Shown here: one piece after another, positions 12,294 to 25,638 of the stretch
Layout: every line of letters starts with the position of its first letter
How positions within the stretch are numbered: the first letter of the stretch is position 1
Origin: Chaetorhynchus papuensis
Lineage: Eukaryota; Chordata; Aves; Passeriformes; Rhipiduridae
Assembly: GCA_013396525.1 (NCBI GenBank)
Contig: VWYX01000202.1
Coordinates: 930,001-994,000, forward strand
DNA: 64,000 bases
Reading direction: 5' to 3'
Notes under the pieces: generated by a model
Databases searched by the model: none
What the model was told of the DNA's origin: nothing
Seen by the model: only the letters and a program-made list of their open reading frames with translations
Position numbers and translations under genes: made by a program

Positions 12294-14330
12294 TGCCATC
12301 AGTCCACGTTGTGATTGCTCCCAACTCCAGCTGCATTGTGATGCAAATGTAGGCGTTTGTTTACTGCTTCCAAAATAGCCAACATCATTACAGATTTTCT
12401 AGAGGACAGGAGAAGAGATGGAAGAAGAACCTCACTTAATCAGTTTACACAAAGATTAGACTGGAAGGGCTGCTGACCCTGTCACTTGCTGCCATGTGCC
12501 TCCTGAGACGCTGGATCTCTCTGCAGCCATGTGCCAGCAGTGGCACACACCAGAGACCAGCCCTTCCACAGCTCATCTCCTTCTAGGAGGCCTTCTGCAG
12601 GCAGGAGCAGACTTCCTGTTTTTAATGGATCTGCGTCCTTCAGGAGCAGGGTTTCCTCCACTGGGCTTTGTGGTGATTCACCTTCTGTGTTGTGTGAACA
12701 TGTCTGATCTGTACCAGTAAATGGGAGTTCATTAATAGCTTGTAAGGTCAAGCACAACAATCATAAAAACTCCAAACCTCTGGGTGGATAGCATGTCAGA
12801 GCTGGTTAGTTCCCATCTCCTTTATCCTAAAGGTGCTGGCAATAGGTATAATTAGGAAATCTGAACCTCTGTCCCATTATCTCCCATTGGTGTTTCCAAT
12901 TCATCATTTAGCCTTTTCATCCAGCTAGAACATCTTTGTGACTGCTGTGATAATAATATTCAACACTGGGAGTCTGTATTAGTGTTTTGAGTTAGGAGTG
13001 AGCTGAAAACGTGGATAATGCAGACCTACCAGCACTAGAAAAAATAACACCTAATTTCATCGTTTGGAACAGAGCTGCAACTATTTCACAACATCTGATC
13101 TCACAGAAAGGGCTTTTTTTAGAGAGGAGATCATCGCTAAGGTGCATGGAATTGATTCCCCTTTCAGCAGTTCAGTGGTGGGCAGAGTGCCCAGACTAAA
13201 TGAGCTTTTAAGACCCCGCACTTAGAGTGATGCATTTTGTCATTTTTTTTTCTTTTTTAATGCTTGATTTATTTGATTATATTTATCAAATTAACAGAAA
13301 TTGATTAGAAGTCCTCCATTTCAGGGAACTGCCAGAAAATAGCTGTATTTGTGGGAAGGAAAAATTCTTAGTTGTCTAGTCAGAAAGGAATAAACGACTT
13401 TGTGATTACCAAGAGAGAAAGGGGGAAGTCTGAACTTGTGTTCCTATTCAGATTGGTTTAAGTATGTGCTGAACTTGCTGAACTACTAAACTGCTTTATT
13501 AGCCAAATTTACCTAGGGACAAATTGGTTCAGCCAGTGCGGGTACTCAGAACTATTACAGAAAACTCATTTCACACCGGTGCAGGGAGGGGTCTGTTGGC
13601 CCTGAAAACAGGCAGCCAGTTTAGGGAGGGAAGCTGAGGAGCCTGCTGAATGCCAGGCATCCACCCTCAAAGGGAGCAGAGGAGCAGGGTTGTCTGAAGG
13701 TAAAAGGCTGTCTTTTCTGCAGCTTGCCCAGAGCAGCTTTCTGTTCAGGCAGAACTCCTTGGTTTCCAGGAGCTTGGTACAGTCTGCAGTGCTGGGACCC
13801 CTGTCCTACTTGTGGGCTTAGTAAATAATGAGGGCATGAAAAACAGCAAGGTGGCTAAAATCCTGTGTATAGAGTGTAATGGAAATAGGTATCCATTTTC
13901 AGATATCCTCCAGAGAGTACTGCAGCCCAAAAACCTGGAGGATGTAATTTTCCTGTCCTTGCTGGGAAAGGACATGGTAATAGGAAAAAGGAAATTGTAT
14001 GGTTGTCTGCAGGACAAGCTAGGAGTTTTCACTCGTGAAACAGATTTTTCTCCCCATATTTCTTAAATAGGCCTTGGGTGTCTGCATTCAAAGACAGAAG
14101 CATAAAAACAATTAAGTAATTATTTTAATAACTGCCAGTGTACTTAGAATATAAAGTCATGTAGTAGTAATCTGGTCATGCTGTTATTCAGGAACTCCCT
14201 CTGGACTCCCTCTAAACAATTTCTAATTTAGATAACTGTAAACATCTCCCATCTTTTATCTCCTAAACAGACTGTAGATTTTCTAGGCTCTTCCACAGAT
14301 GAGCTGTTTTGCTGCTGCATTTTGTAACTT

Positions 14331-14343
14331 TCTCTCTCTCTCT
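14331..14343. repeat. Short TC microsatellite
   Basis: Six and a half TC units in a pyrimidine-rich stretch, about 375 bp before the left edge of the solo LTR. Confidence 0.85.
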
Positions 14344-14781
14344 TTGTAACTCACCTGGTTTTCTCTTCAGGCTCCTTTTGATAACTCTGCACTGTTCCAT
14401 GTCTGTGATGTGTTAGCATTAATTTTCTCCATTGGGTTAAAATACTAAATTAAACCAAGCCTATCAAAACTGGCACAGTACTCCTAATGTGTTTTATTCT
14501 TACTTGGAGACATATGTGACAAAGCATATTTAAACTGCTGGATTTAACAGAAAATTAGCAAATATGGCTAAAATAGAGGAGGAAAAAAGCCATAAGAAGG
14601 TATCATGCAAAGATAGCCATGTTAGTTCCCTGCAAATAATTTCCTTTATTTCATGTCTAACCTTTTCTTGCTAGTTTTTTCCAGTTACAGAGGAAAAGGC
14701 AAAAAGATTGATTGTAAATGATGCCTGACATGGCCGCCTAAAACCAGAGACTAGGCAAGAATGAGGGAACAAAGACAGGTA

Positions 14782-14787
14782 TTTATT
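14782..14787 (-). terminator. Polyadenylation signal AATAAA in the solo LTR
   Basis: The minus strand reads AATAAA about 80 bases downstream of the LTR TATA box and about 63 bases before the end of the element. This is where the R region of a retroviral LTR normally carries its signal, and it fixes the orientation of the element. Confidence 0.72.
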
Positions 14788-14867
14788 TGAAGGACCTTCA
14801 AAGGTTCACCCTGGGCAGTCAAAAAGGCTGCACCCAAGATGGACCCCGGCTCACGAGTTCTTCACAC

Positions 14868-14874
14868 TTTTATA
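14868..14874 (-). promoter_or_regulatory. TATA box of the solo LTR promoter
   Basis: The minus strand reads TATAAAA here, inside CTTATAAAAG. It lies 260 bp into the 416-bp LTR and about 80 bp upstream of the LTR polyadenylation signal, the expected U3 position. Transcription from it would start roughly 25-30 bases further on, near 14840, and run toward lower coordinates. Whether it is active cannot be told from sequence. Confidence 0.7.
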
Positions 14875-15583
14875 AGTTTTGTTTATTTACATTTCAGGGT
14901 TAATTGTCCAATTTTACCTCAGTTCATGATGTAATTACCCCAAGTGTGCCCCCTTCAGAGGCTTTTTAGTTTACACGTTTTGGGGCCTGGTGTCCTTGAG
15001 GTGGAAACCTAGAGAGGTTTGTTGTGTCTGACCAGCATGAGAGAACAGCAGCTGACAGGCCACAAGAAACTTCAGAGTTATACACTAGGCAGTGCAGGGT
15101 TTGAAAAATATAGAACTTAAAACCTAAGGCATCATAAACTTTCAGAAAACCTATAAAACAATCTATTGGGATATTGGAGCTCTTTCACATAGCTGCTTTT
15201 GGGTTTTTTTTAACCTTAATTATTTCTTTGCTGCCAACAGAAATGACGCCTTTAAACTCCAGATAAACCTACAAATGGGTCATATTTTTGCTGTAATTCT
15301 GTAAAAATAGCTGACAATTCAGATAAATGGCATTGGAGGAGCATAGCAGTAAGCACTTTAATTAAAAAGAGTGATGCATTAAGAGCTTCCTGCATTTAAT
15401 TTTTTAAAATTGTATTTCCAGGTCAATAGTGTGATTATTGATTATTATTGTCAAAATGAACGTTTGACCCTCATTTTTATTGATCTGTCTTTTCTAAATA
15501 TTGATGGCTGGTATGGGAAAAGAGCACCAAGAGTTGGAGTCAGGCGAGACAGGGCAATTACAAAGTTCTTGTTCTATACTTAC

Positions 15584-15666
15584 CTCATTCCACAGAATTA
15601 GGGTTTTCTCTTCTGTACTCAGGAGTGGCCACTTACTGGCATAAATAGGTGCGTTTGTGTGTGGTT
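15584..15666 (-). other. Speculative 83-nt exon-like segment
   Basis: On the minus strand this segment is preceded by a pyrimidine-rich stretch ending CTACTTTCAG and followed by GTAAGTATAG, both good splice consensus matches. Exactly one of the three frames is open through it; it reads PHTNAPIYASKW near its start and ends ILWNE. I recognise no protein family. It is most likely a chance match, given that both strands of 64 kb were scanned, but the strength of both splice signals makes it testable. Confidence 0.15.
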
Positions 15667-15795
15667 CTGAAAGTAGGACACAGTAAAATACAGTAAAAAG
15701 GCAGGAAATATGATAATATTTCACCTGTGTAGTTGCAATCCTGAGGGCATCTTTCTAATGAAATGTTTTACAAAACTTAGAGAAGTCTGGAAAAC

Positions 15796-15819
15796 ATATA
15801 TATATATTTTTTTTTTTTT
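15796..15819. repeat. TA microsatellite joined to poly-T
   Basis: An alternating AT run (15796-15807) passes directly into 13 T (15807-15819). Simple sequence, likely variable in length. Confidence 0.9.
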
Positions 15820-18800
15820 GGTAAATGTGCTGTAGCTGAAGATCTGGAATGTGATTTCCCCTCCTCCTTTACAATAGACTTGTAATTCAAATGCTTTAGA
15901 GTGGAATTACTGTCAATATAATGAATTTTTTCTTCATCCACCTAACATGATCTTGAATTAATTTTGATGTAAATGGCAGGCCTAAGTCCAGGTACTGCCA
16001 ATAAGCTGCAGTTATGTATCCCTGGAATGGTTGCTGTGTGAGTCAAACTGTCTGAGACAGTGCAGTTAACATCAGGAGAGGGGCTGTGTGAAGCAACCAG
16101 AATTAGCATAGAAAAATGGAAACGTATGAGGCTGCAATTACCGTAACATCATAACTGGGAGACACTGCAATTGATATTGTAATGGCTTAGATGGCAATGG
16201 AATAAGTCAGTGAAACAACTTCAAATAAATGAATAAAGAATTTTAATGGCATCATATTGCTTGGCTCCAGAATGATAATATTTCAAGGGTGCTGAATCCA
16301 CAGTTAGCTATTAAAAATGCTATAAAGTATGGCTGCAGTGCATAGCTGCTGTTTCTCAGTGTGTTGGATGTTGTCAGATTTTTCTTTTCAGAATGTTAAC
16401 AAAGGAAAATTATTTTAAGGATCGACACATAGTAAGTTTTCTATTTCTGATTCAGGTTCTTAACTCTGAAATGTTTTGACCCAGTGAAACTAAAAGTATA
16501 ATAAAAGATATAATCAGAATAATCTCATCCACCAACTTAGATCTCCCCAAAATTTACTAAGTCAGAGAAAGTCACACCTGTCCAGAAGAACAACCCTGCC
16601 AACCCTGTGTTTGACAGTGAGAGTGCCAGGAGGGGGGCTTTGGGAGACAGATGGAAAGTTCTGATGTGACACCAGTGTACTCAGTATTTTTCAATAGCTG
16701 CCAGCACAGTGGTTTCAGAAAGGGTTGTCTTTCCTAACCTGCCCAGGCCTGCTGCAGGGGGAGAAAAAAGGTTAAAAAAAGGAAGATACAGGCATTCGTA
16801 GGGTTGTATGAAAATGCATTCAAAAAGTAGCAGCGTGTACTTGCATTTCATCAAGGTGCTGCTAAACTTTCCACCCCAAAGGAGCTGTGTTTCACATTTT
16901 TAAATTTAATAGAATTCATCTCGGATTTCTAAGAAGCTCAGGGAAGTCTCCATCAGCTGACATTAAATTTTAATGTGAGTTGTAACAAAGTAAAAGCTTA
17001 GAAACTCCAGAAATAAGACAGCGAGTGGAACAAAACCAGCTACTTATAGACTGGTTATGTTGCATTTATTCTTAACAGAAGAGTAAAAGCCTCATGAGGA
17101 AATGAATATTAAAAGACCAAAGGATAGCAGTGTAATCGATAACAGGAAATCTCTGAAATGATTCTGTACTTGCTTAATAAAGTTACCTGCATGGAATAAT
17201 AGAATTAGATTTCATAAAGGTATTGTCAGTATCAGATGGCATTTCACTAATAAAAAAGTACAAAACAATATAATTAAAGCTTATGTTAAGTGAATTAAGA
17301 ATAAGCTGTTTGTTAGACTTCATGAAGTGCAAGTCAATGGCAAAACATGACTGAGCTCCAAAGGGAGAGAGATTATGCCTGGAGCTGCTTAACATTCCCA
17401 TCATCCATCTCCAAGTACATTGTATCCTCTCTGATAACATAAAAAGGGTGAAGGCCGGACCTGTAGAGCACAGGGAAGTGCCTGGAAAAGCAGACTAGCT
17501 CTGGAAGAGATCTGGAACACCGGCTGGGAACGGGCACCCCCAGGCCAAACCTAGGGAGCAGCTGGAGAAGGGGCTCCTTTCATCACTGCCTCTGAGTGTG
17601 GCTCTGCTGATACCCACGTGGCAGTGCTGTATTGCTGCCTTTCAGGAGGCCACTTCTTAAAAGGGACTCATGAAAACCCAGAGTCAGTGCATAAAGAAAG
17701 GCCTCAGACTAAGCAGCCTCATCTCTTTAACTGCAAAATTAGTAAATGAGAGTTGGCTGCCTTGGAGTGTAAAAGGGAAATAATGGCAGGTAGTAGAAAA
17801 CTCTTTAGTTGATACCACTTAAGAATCAATATTTAAGAGTTAGAGCACACCTGTTCCAGATGGAGAAACACAGCTTGTGAAGACTGGTGGTTAATGCCTG
17901 AAATTGGGAGGGGGAAGAAAAACTACCTGATAAAGCAGAAGTGTTCTGCCTTTGCTGTCTTGACAAGTCTTGGCTTCCTTTCTGAGGCATTAATTTTTTT
18001 AATAGAAGGTATTTGATTTAATTAATTTTTCTTGTGATATTTAAGATGCTGTCACCTGTAGGAGACCAGACAGCAAATAATCCAAAAATGCTGCCAGCTC
18101 TGGAAGTCTCTGAAGCTGTGAAAGTTCTGGTGGTTATTGCACTCTCTCAGTCACCTGCTGATGAATTTCAGGTGTACGTAGGTATGGACACCGCCTGATC
18201 TACTGGAAAAAGTGACAAAAAGTGACTGGCAGTATCTTCCCCTGTAGTAGTGATACTTGCCTCCTTTTTTGTTGTCCCCAAACCTGAGCTAAGGAGTTGG
18301 AATATGCCCATTCTTTCCTTTCCTCTGTTCTCTTTGTCCAGGATGTAGAAGTGTCATGTGAGGGGAATACTCTTCTGTCAGAAAGCTGAGCACAGCACCT
18401 CCTGCTTGCTTCGGTCAAGGCGTGAATTTTCTCCAAAAGAAAATGATTTGTGTTAATTTCTTTGTGTGCCAGATTCTTAGACATTTTAGTTTGTAGTTAA
18501 GTTTGTTGGAAATCCACACAAGCTGAGTACCTAAGTGAGCCTAACAAATGCGCTTTACTCAGGTATTTCCAACAGCTGTCCTTATCCTTACCTGCCTCAG
18601 CCCTTCCCTAATTCACAGCAGAACAAAGGGAATACCCTGATGGCCGAGGAATTCTGTCCATGCTGGTTCAGTGCTGGGTGATTCCCAGCCAGACAACTGA
18701 GCCATCCTTTCACAAAACACATCAGCAGCACAGAACCAGAAGTCTTAAAGTTTCTCATAGCTCCAGGCTTCTGCCTAAATCTCAAGCCAATATTTTTGTT

Positions 18801-21800
18801 ATAACAAATATAATACAAACTTGGAAATGCTTTGACTTTCTTAAACAAAAAATCCTGATTGTTCAGGTTAATGTAAAGGGCAAATAATGCATGTGGAAGG
18901 AAAAAGTTTTACTTTTGGAAACTGAACAGAATTTTCTAAAGAATTTATTTGAATGACACTGAGTGGATCAACATCATTATAATTTCAACCATTCTATTTT
19001 GAAACTCTTTGCTCATTTGCAATTCTGTACTTGCTTTGCAATTATAATGGTTTGTAATTCTGAGCTTTTAGTGACAAGCCTGAAACTGTGCATATAACAT
19101 AACCATAAAATTATGACCCAGTGATGTTTTAATACTCTAATATCAAATGGATGGATTTTAAAAAAAAATTTTCCATGCGAATACATTATTCAGAGCAAAC
19201 TGAGAAAAACCAAATGAAGTTGAAATTTATTGTAACGAGAGCCGAGTGTTCATACTTTAGTAATGAAGAAATACACAAAAAGCATCAGCTTAAGATGTTA
19301 ATGACATCTGCAGCCAAGGCACTGTAAATATTTAAACCTCCTCAGCCACCACGTGTGCAGTGAATGATCCTGCTCATACCAAGTCTGTGGCAGAACCTTC
19401 TGTGTCTCATAAGGTGGCAAGGGACTCAGAGTATCAACTCCTTATCTCGTAACATTCTGCGCCTCTCGGTCTTCTCTGATATGTGGGATCAAAGCCAAGT
19501 GGTTTACACTGAGCTAAGCCATGTCCAGCTTTAATTTTTCTCTGTACTGTTAATCCCATTTTCACATGGAGCCACTTCCCTTGCATTTTTCTTGCACAGA
19601 ACAAGTATTGAGGCAGACTGTAGAAAGTCACCTCTGCTTCTTCTGGTCCTCTTTTTCTTTAGGAGACAAGGACCAGAGGCAAAGAGAAGGAAAGTGCTAA
19701 CCAGGTGTTAGTTTGGCCAATACATTGAGAAAGGATCTGTGACTTCACATATTACCCATAAATCCCACCCCTATGAGCATTGCAGAAGCCCTGGAATGCT
19801 TGCTCCTTTTCCCCTGTCTGCTGTAGCTCACTGATTGGTAAATGGGGCAGGGGAGGCTTTAATAAAACTCATATGTGATGCCTGTGCTTTAAATTAGTGC
19901 CAAATGGCTGGGTTCAGGGTGTTGTGTAAATTTCTTAAGCATGTTGAAATCTCTTCCTCAAGCTAAACCAAGGGCAGAGAAGCATCAATCTCAATAAATA
20001 CTGAACACACCTTTTTACAAGTGGCCTCTGATAGGGAAGTTAGAAATTCTCAGCACAGGCTTTTCCTCGTTGTCTGACAAAGTGACAATGTCTCACTCTG
20101 CAGGAAGTGACTGTGTGCCAGGTTTACTTCTGCTTGGAAAATTACCGAGTCTGGGAATATATTCTGATCTTTCCTTCTCCCCTTATGGGAATGATCAGAC
20201 AGCAATTTCACCCCTCCAAAGTTATATTAAATTGGATGTGAATCTAAGGTCAGATTTTGAACCCACTGCTGCAAATGGCTTTGCCAGCCTAAGTAAATTC
20301 TGCTTGATCTGACTTTCTTTTCCTTTCTAATTTGTTTTGCACTGAACATAAGAATACAGTTTTCATTTCCTGCAAATTGAAGCAGAGTCAAGTGCAAGAG
20401 CAAAAATAATTTGTCCAACGTAGAAACTATAGCTCAAATGGGATTAAACTATTCTAGTTATTAGCCTGTGTTACTGTCCTAAGAGTGCTCTCTATACTCC
20501 TTAAAAAAAAAAAATCAAACAAACTCCCCTCACTATGGATCCTTGACTAGTGAAGTTTCCCAAGGATAGGAAAAAACCCAGCTAAACTCTTGAGGACCAC
20601 GTATAGAAGAACATTTTTTTAAACAAGCAAAATTTGAAATTGGAAAACAGGAATTTTACAGTTGAAAAAAGCCTCTGCCTTTAGAATTTGGAAATACAAA
20701 TGTAAGTTGCATTCTGCAGTAGCTAGCAGAAGGGAACTATACATCTTAATCTCCCTGCTGTTGATCATAATAAATTGGGTAATGCTGAATAGTTTTCTTT
20801 AGGTGTTTTTTTTAATAACAAACTGCCATTTCAGTGCAGAATTTGTATTCTGAAAATATTTAAAGATTTTTTTTCATAATATCTGTGAGTATTTGCATAA
20901 GTTTTTTCAGTATTTAATTAATCTGGGAACAACGTTTTTCCTTTGTAAATAAGTTCTTCCCACCATATGTTTAATATTTTTTCTGTTGAAAGGCTTTGAT
21001 TCTTCCCCTCCAGCTTCACCCTAAAAGAAGAAGGAGAACTGGGATAGTTTGAACTGCTCAGTGATATTCCTCATTTCTGCAGTCAGGTTCAGAGATCTTT
21101 CCCTATCCCTGCAGGGGGTTGTATTGGTTGTGCTACTGCAGAGTAAAAGCAGCGCAGGTAACGGGGCAGCTGAACATCCACCCAGGGGAGTGGATCAAGG
21201 GCTCAGTTCAGGATCACCTGAGAAAAGGAGTGAGTGAAGGGTGTCAGGGAACAGTCAAAATACAAGGGAAGATGAAATGGAGGAATCGTACAGTGGATGT
21301 GTTTCATTTTTTGATAGGACATGGTGCTAACAGCAGGGGAAAGATGAATTCAAAGCCAGTGTAGTTTATGAGTTGTTTGGTATCATTGTTTGGGGAAGAT
21401 GGAAAACAGGGATAAAAATGTATTTAAGTAGTTTTATATAGCAAATTAACTTGTCAGTCACTTCCCCCCGCCTCTTTCTGAAAGTTGAGCATAACATTTT
21501 TGTTGCATGTGCTTCATAGAACAGAATTATCATTTTGAATTGTGGAGTGGAATGTGGGCAGAACCAAGGCTTCGGGGTTTTTTTCTTAATTTTAAAATGT
21601 ACTTGTTTTTCTATTTATCTATCTGTCTGTCTGGTCTGAGTCTTCAGCAAATTTTTCTCAAAGGGCCACAAAAAGAATGCAAGTTCCCTCCATCAGGAAC
21701 AGGTGTCTCTGAGAAGCCTTATTTCTGTTGTGGGTGTTTTCTTTACACTGTTTGCTCCTTTGGGTGTCACTTTAAGGTCTGACCTTCACACGGAGCAGCA

Positions 21801-24800
21801 TCAAACCCCTCCTTTTCTAGATTAACAATAATAACCCGAGTTTTACAGAACCTCCTCCTCCTTTCTGCACTGGCCTGTGTCTCTCTGTATAGACATCTCA
21901 TTACAGAGCGTGTGCCACAGAGATCAGGCTGGTTTTCAGCTGATTGCATTATACTAATTTCTAACAATGTTGTTGTATTTTGATTCTGCCTTTCTAATCA
22001 AGGAAGGAGATTTTCAGTGAAAAAAGCTGCTGATCTATACATAGAATTCACCAAAAATTACGGAGTAGAGGGGATTAGAAAATTTTGACAGGCATTTTCT
22101 TTTGGGAAATGCAAATGTTGTCAAAACTGGAATATTTTAATGAAGATACTTTCTCTCAGAAATATCCACTTAGAAATGAAAAAAACCCCCATATAAATAC
22201 ATTAATTCTATCCAAGCTGTTTTAATTCAGCAATTCAGAGGACTGATAGCATTTTTTGGTTAGGAGTAACATCAGAATCAAGTTTTTTCAACATCTCTTG
22301 AAATTAGAGTACAATTCATCAGGGCTCAAATGAGCCTTTCCTGTCCGTGCATTGCATTTACTGGATTGTTGGTTTGTAGTAAATTTGGGATTTATTCTAG
22401 AATCAGAAACAACATATGATAAATTGTCCTGGTTGATTCAGGTGTTAATACATTGAAAGGAACTGACCTTAACTCCTGCATGAGCTCCGTCATCAGAACC
22501 AAGGCTGGAGGCTGATTTAAAGATGCTGGTCTTGAAAATGTCCCAAGTCAAAAATTACATGATTTAGCTTTTGGCCATGGGGTGTAGTTTGCCATCGTTC
22601 CCACCGTGCAGCTCCCTGATACCCCCTTCCCAAAAGAAAAAAAGTCTTTTTGCTGAAACTCTGGATATGTACCTTCACATCCAGAAAAACAGTCTTGGCC
22701 ACAGCACCATGGTTAACTCCTAACTTAGAACGTTTCTGAAGCTGATAAAATCCTGATAGCTTTATTTCCTTGGTGCAGTCACCAGTCTTTACCAAGAGAA
22801 TGGTGCTTGAGCTGCAATTAAAAGCCTGAGTGTTCTTAGTTATTATTTCCAGACTCTCTGTAGGACATTTCCTTTTTTTTTTAGTCGTTTTTTCCTGCAG
22901 TTGTATTTTCTGTTAACCCCAGGTGAGGTGAGGATTTTTTTTTGGTGCTAAGCACTGCATCAGCACAGTATGAAAGATGTGACTCTGCTGGAGGCCGTGT
23001 AAGATCTTTTCCTTGTAATTCAGTGGAGTTTAGAGTGTATCAATAGTGAGAGACAGTGATGCAAAGCACTTTGAATCTGAAAGGACAGGGGTTGAAGAGA
23101 AAGAGGATTAACTGATGTGCACAGAACAGGAACACACCAGTGACAGCCAGGGTTTGTGACCCAGTTCTTTCAGATTTCGAGCCAGAACCCTCACTGCTAG
23201 AGCCTGATGCCTTCCAAAGTTGCCAAAATGGGCATAGCAGAGGGGACACTGACTGGTTTGGATAACTGCATTTGACTGATGGCACAGTTCTGCTCTGTCA
23301 GCCTTCACAGTCATTTCTTGCAACAAGTAAACAGGGCTGTAATTCCTAACTCCAGCAGAAAGGATGCAGGAAAAGCTGCTGCTGGGAGTGACAGCACATG
23401 GCAGAGGAGTGGAAGAGACAGCACATTGTATGGGGTTCTGCTGCTGAGGATGTCAAAGGGCCAACTTTTTGTTGTCATTGCAAGAAGACAGAAGATGGAA
23501 AAAAATGGATGATAATAATGGGTAGTGCACAATGAGTACATTTATTTTGTATTACATAATATGTCAATAGGAAAAAGCCCTTGGGAATCATTCTTACCCA
23601 ACTCTCCAGTTCAATTTTGTGCCTGGTTAATTACAGTTAGTCAAAATAGACAAACCCTTTCACAATTCATAAATTTATCATCCTCCATCTGATACCACTG
23701 TTGATAAAATTTGATATTATGCTCGGAGCTTAGTTCTACTGCAGCTGCTGGAATTTTGGGGGGATGTGGTGGGGTGAAGCTGGAGAGAATGCTCTGCACA
23801 CCCACAGCTGAGCAGCTCCAACTTTCAACAGCCTTTCATTTCAGTGTGGTTCACATCCAAATTTGGGTTATGGCCTCTTTGTAGTCACTGCTTTGGCATG
23901 GCTGAGACACTGAAAATCTATTTTCACTTGTGACCTCTCCAATTTTCTATAAAATTTCACATCATGCTGTGGAGAATCTTGTCGTGAGGGTATCTGAGTA
24001 CCTTTGTGAATGCTGTTTTTGTTATTTCTTCTTCAGCATGACAGTTATTTATATTACAGTGATAAAAGACTAAACTTGGTTCCCTGACAGGAGAGGGCAT
24101 CTTGATTGATGGATTTTGCAGCATAAGTCAATCAGTCAGTTCATTTTGGAATTATTTTTTTTCTTGCAAGAGAGAACAAATTTCTACAAAGAAATGCACC
24201 GTATGAAAGGGTGATGTGAAAAATCAGTTGAAAATGGAATTAATTTTTGATTGAACCAAAATATATGCAAATTCTAGCAAAGCACACATTTTTTCAGAGT
24301 TGTTTTGGGAATTTTTTTGTCTCTGAATGCTTTTGAGCTAGAAGAAATTAAAATTGGCAGCTATAATTATCTGGAAAACCAGAAGCATCTTTGAATTAAG
24401 ATTTGTGCTTTCTTCCTGGGTGTGATAAGTTTTTAATGGCTTTCTGAACTAGCTCTTGATGGCAGTAGCCTTTTTTCTGCTATTGTAAATCAAAAACAAT
24501 TTGCTAAAATATTTAAATAACTATAAAAAGCATTCATTTTAATGATAGAAAGGAAGAAAAATAGCCTATCAATCTTACTAGTCTTTTTCATGATAGTTGT
24601 GGACAGTTAGCATAAAAGTTTGGTGTAGATTGGGGCTGGAAACAGAATTGCCTCCCAGGTGGGTGAATGCCAAATTTGCTAATTTGGTGTTCAGAAACAC
24701 TGAAAGCAACAAACTCCATGTACTTAAGATTTACTACAGCACAAAGAAGAAAAAAATTGAGGAAAATTCCGAGTGAAATCAGGGTGTGTGGGTTCTTGAG

Positions 24801-25638
24801 CAACATTATTCCTATAGCTGTTTGTAACTAATAGCAGCATATTCATATATTACTGTATGTACTGGTAGTGGTGAATATTGTAGGAATTCTCTGGTGCCTG
24901 AAATGGAATCAGTGGTTCTACAGTACCAAAGAATGTCATCTGCTTTTCTGTAAGCCACTGCTTGCCACTTGTTATAAAGAAAACTTCATAAATTGGATTA
25001 ATTTCTCAGAGTCTTTAATAGAGCTGTCATATTTCAGCTTTATACCCTAAGTAATAAGGTTCCATGGGTATGTAAATAGTATTTTTTAAATAATGCAATC
25101 TAGTCAGACCTCATTTTTACTGGGTTTGGGAGGGAAAAAATAGAGATGTCTTCCTATTTGCTGCCTTCTATCTGCTAAAGTGCTCTGTAAACTCGAAATT
25201 GTTGAGCTGCATTTGCTGACACTGAACTAGATTCTATGAATTGTAAATGGTCAACATATTTCAGGACTGGGCTCCCATTCCTTAACAACCTCTAGTTTAT
25301 TTCTATTCTTTCCTTAAATACTTTTGCACAGAAATCTACCATCTAAAACAGTTCTGTAAGTCTTCTATATTCTTATTGAACAAAACCTCCTGATTTCCAG
25401 TAATTTAAATTGATTATTTTTTTAACTTTAAATGCATTAGTTTTCATCTATCTTCTTAAACTTATTTGAACCATTATTCACAAGACAGCTTTAGCGTAAC
25501 CATAAATACAATTTTAGATGACCAGATTTTGATTTCCGTAGCCAGAGCCACCCAAGCTTTTAGGGAGTAGCTTAGGAATGGAAAAGCAGGGGTCCCAGTT
25601 CTGTTTTTATTGGCTAAAATGTAAGGTAAAAATGTGTG

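Larger units (their letters stand above)
9643..14714. other. Non-coding stretch upstream of the solo LTR
   Basis: Contains T tracts at 11.1 and 11.7 kb, a GC-richer part around 12.1-12.7 kb with an 18-bp duplication, a 9-bp TGCTGAACT duplication (13467-13484) and a short TC repeat. An 84-codon plus-strand frame at 13812-14066 has no recognisable domain. No gene is supported. Confidence 0.7.
14719..15134 (-). mobile_element. Solo LTR of an endogenous retrovirus (songbird-type)
   Basis: The element is bounded by a perfect 7-bp terminal inverted repeat, TGATGCC at 14719-14725 and GGCATCA at 15128-15134. It is flanked by TAAA on both sides (14715-14718 and 15135-15138), which fits a short target-site duplication. 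Read on the minus strand it has canonical LTR order: a U3-like part from 15134, a TATA box near 14870, an AATAAA signal near 14785, and a short U5-like tail ending in CA at 14719. It is 416 bp long. No gag, pol or env sequence, primer-binding site or polypurine tract lies on either side, so this is a solitary LTR left by recombination between two LTRs. The central part around the TATA box resembles LTRs I remember from zebra finch and related songbirds. The exact family is not assigned: 4-bp duplications favour a gammaretrovirus-like (ERV1) origin, but a 5-bp duplication with one mismatch cannot be excluded. Confidence 0.88.
15139..25638. other. Non-coding stretch between the LTR and the first CpG patch
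   Basis: Apart from one exon-like segment (15584-15666) and the AT/T tract at 15.8 kb, I see only AT-rich unique sequence with short open frames (under 100 codons) in all frames. No repeat family is recognised. Confidence 0.7.

Noticed and set aside
12528..12546. CCAGCAGTGGCAC as a CTCF core
   Set aside because: One base is missing from the central G run, so it does not fit the CTCF spacing.
13812..14066. 84-codon plus-strand frame
   Set aside because: No recognisable domain and no splice context; length is ordinary for random sequence.
18404..18415. GCTTGCTTCGGT, similar to the 5' end of U6 snRNA
   Set aside because: The match stops after about ten bases and none of the conserved U6 body follows.
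21119..21364. 81-codon plus-strand frame with a protein-like look
   Set aside because: Preceded by a CTGCAG acceptor-like sequence, but no donor in a sensible position and no recognisable domain. Many such frames occur by chance.
25230..25239. ATTCTATGAA, similar to the 3'-terminal repeat of avian CR1 elements
   Set aside because: Only a single copy, with none of the preceding CR1 3' region recognisable. A second candidate at about 40592 fails for the same reason.
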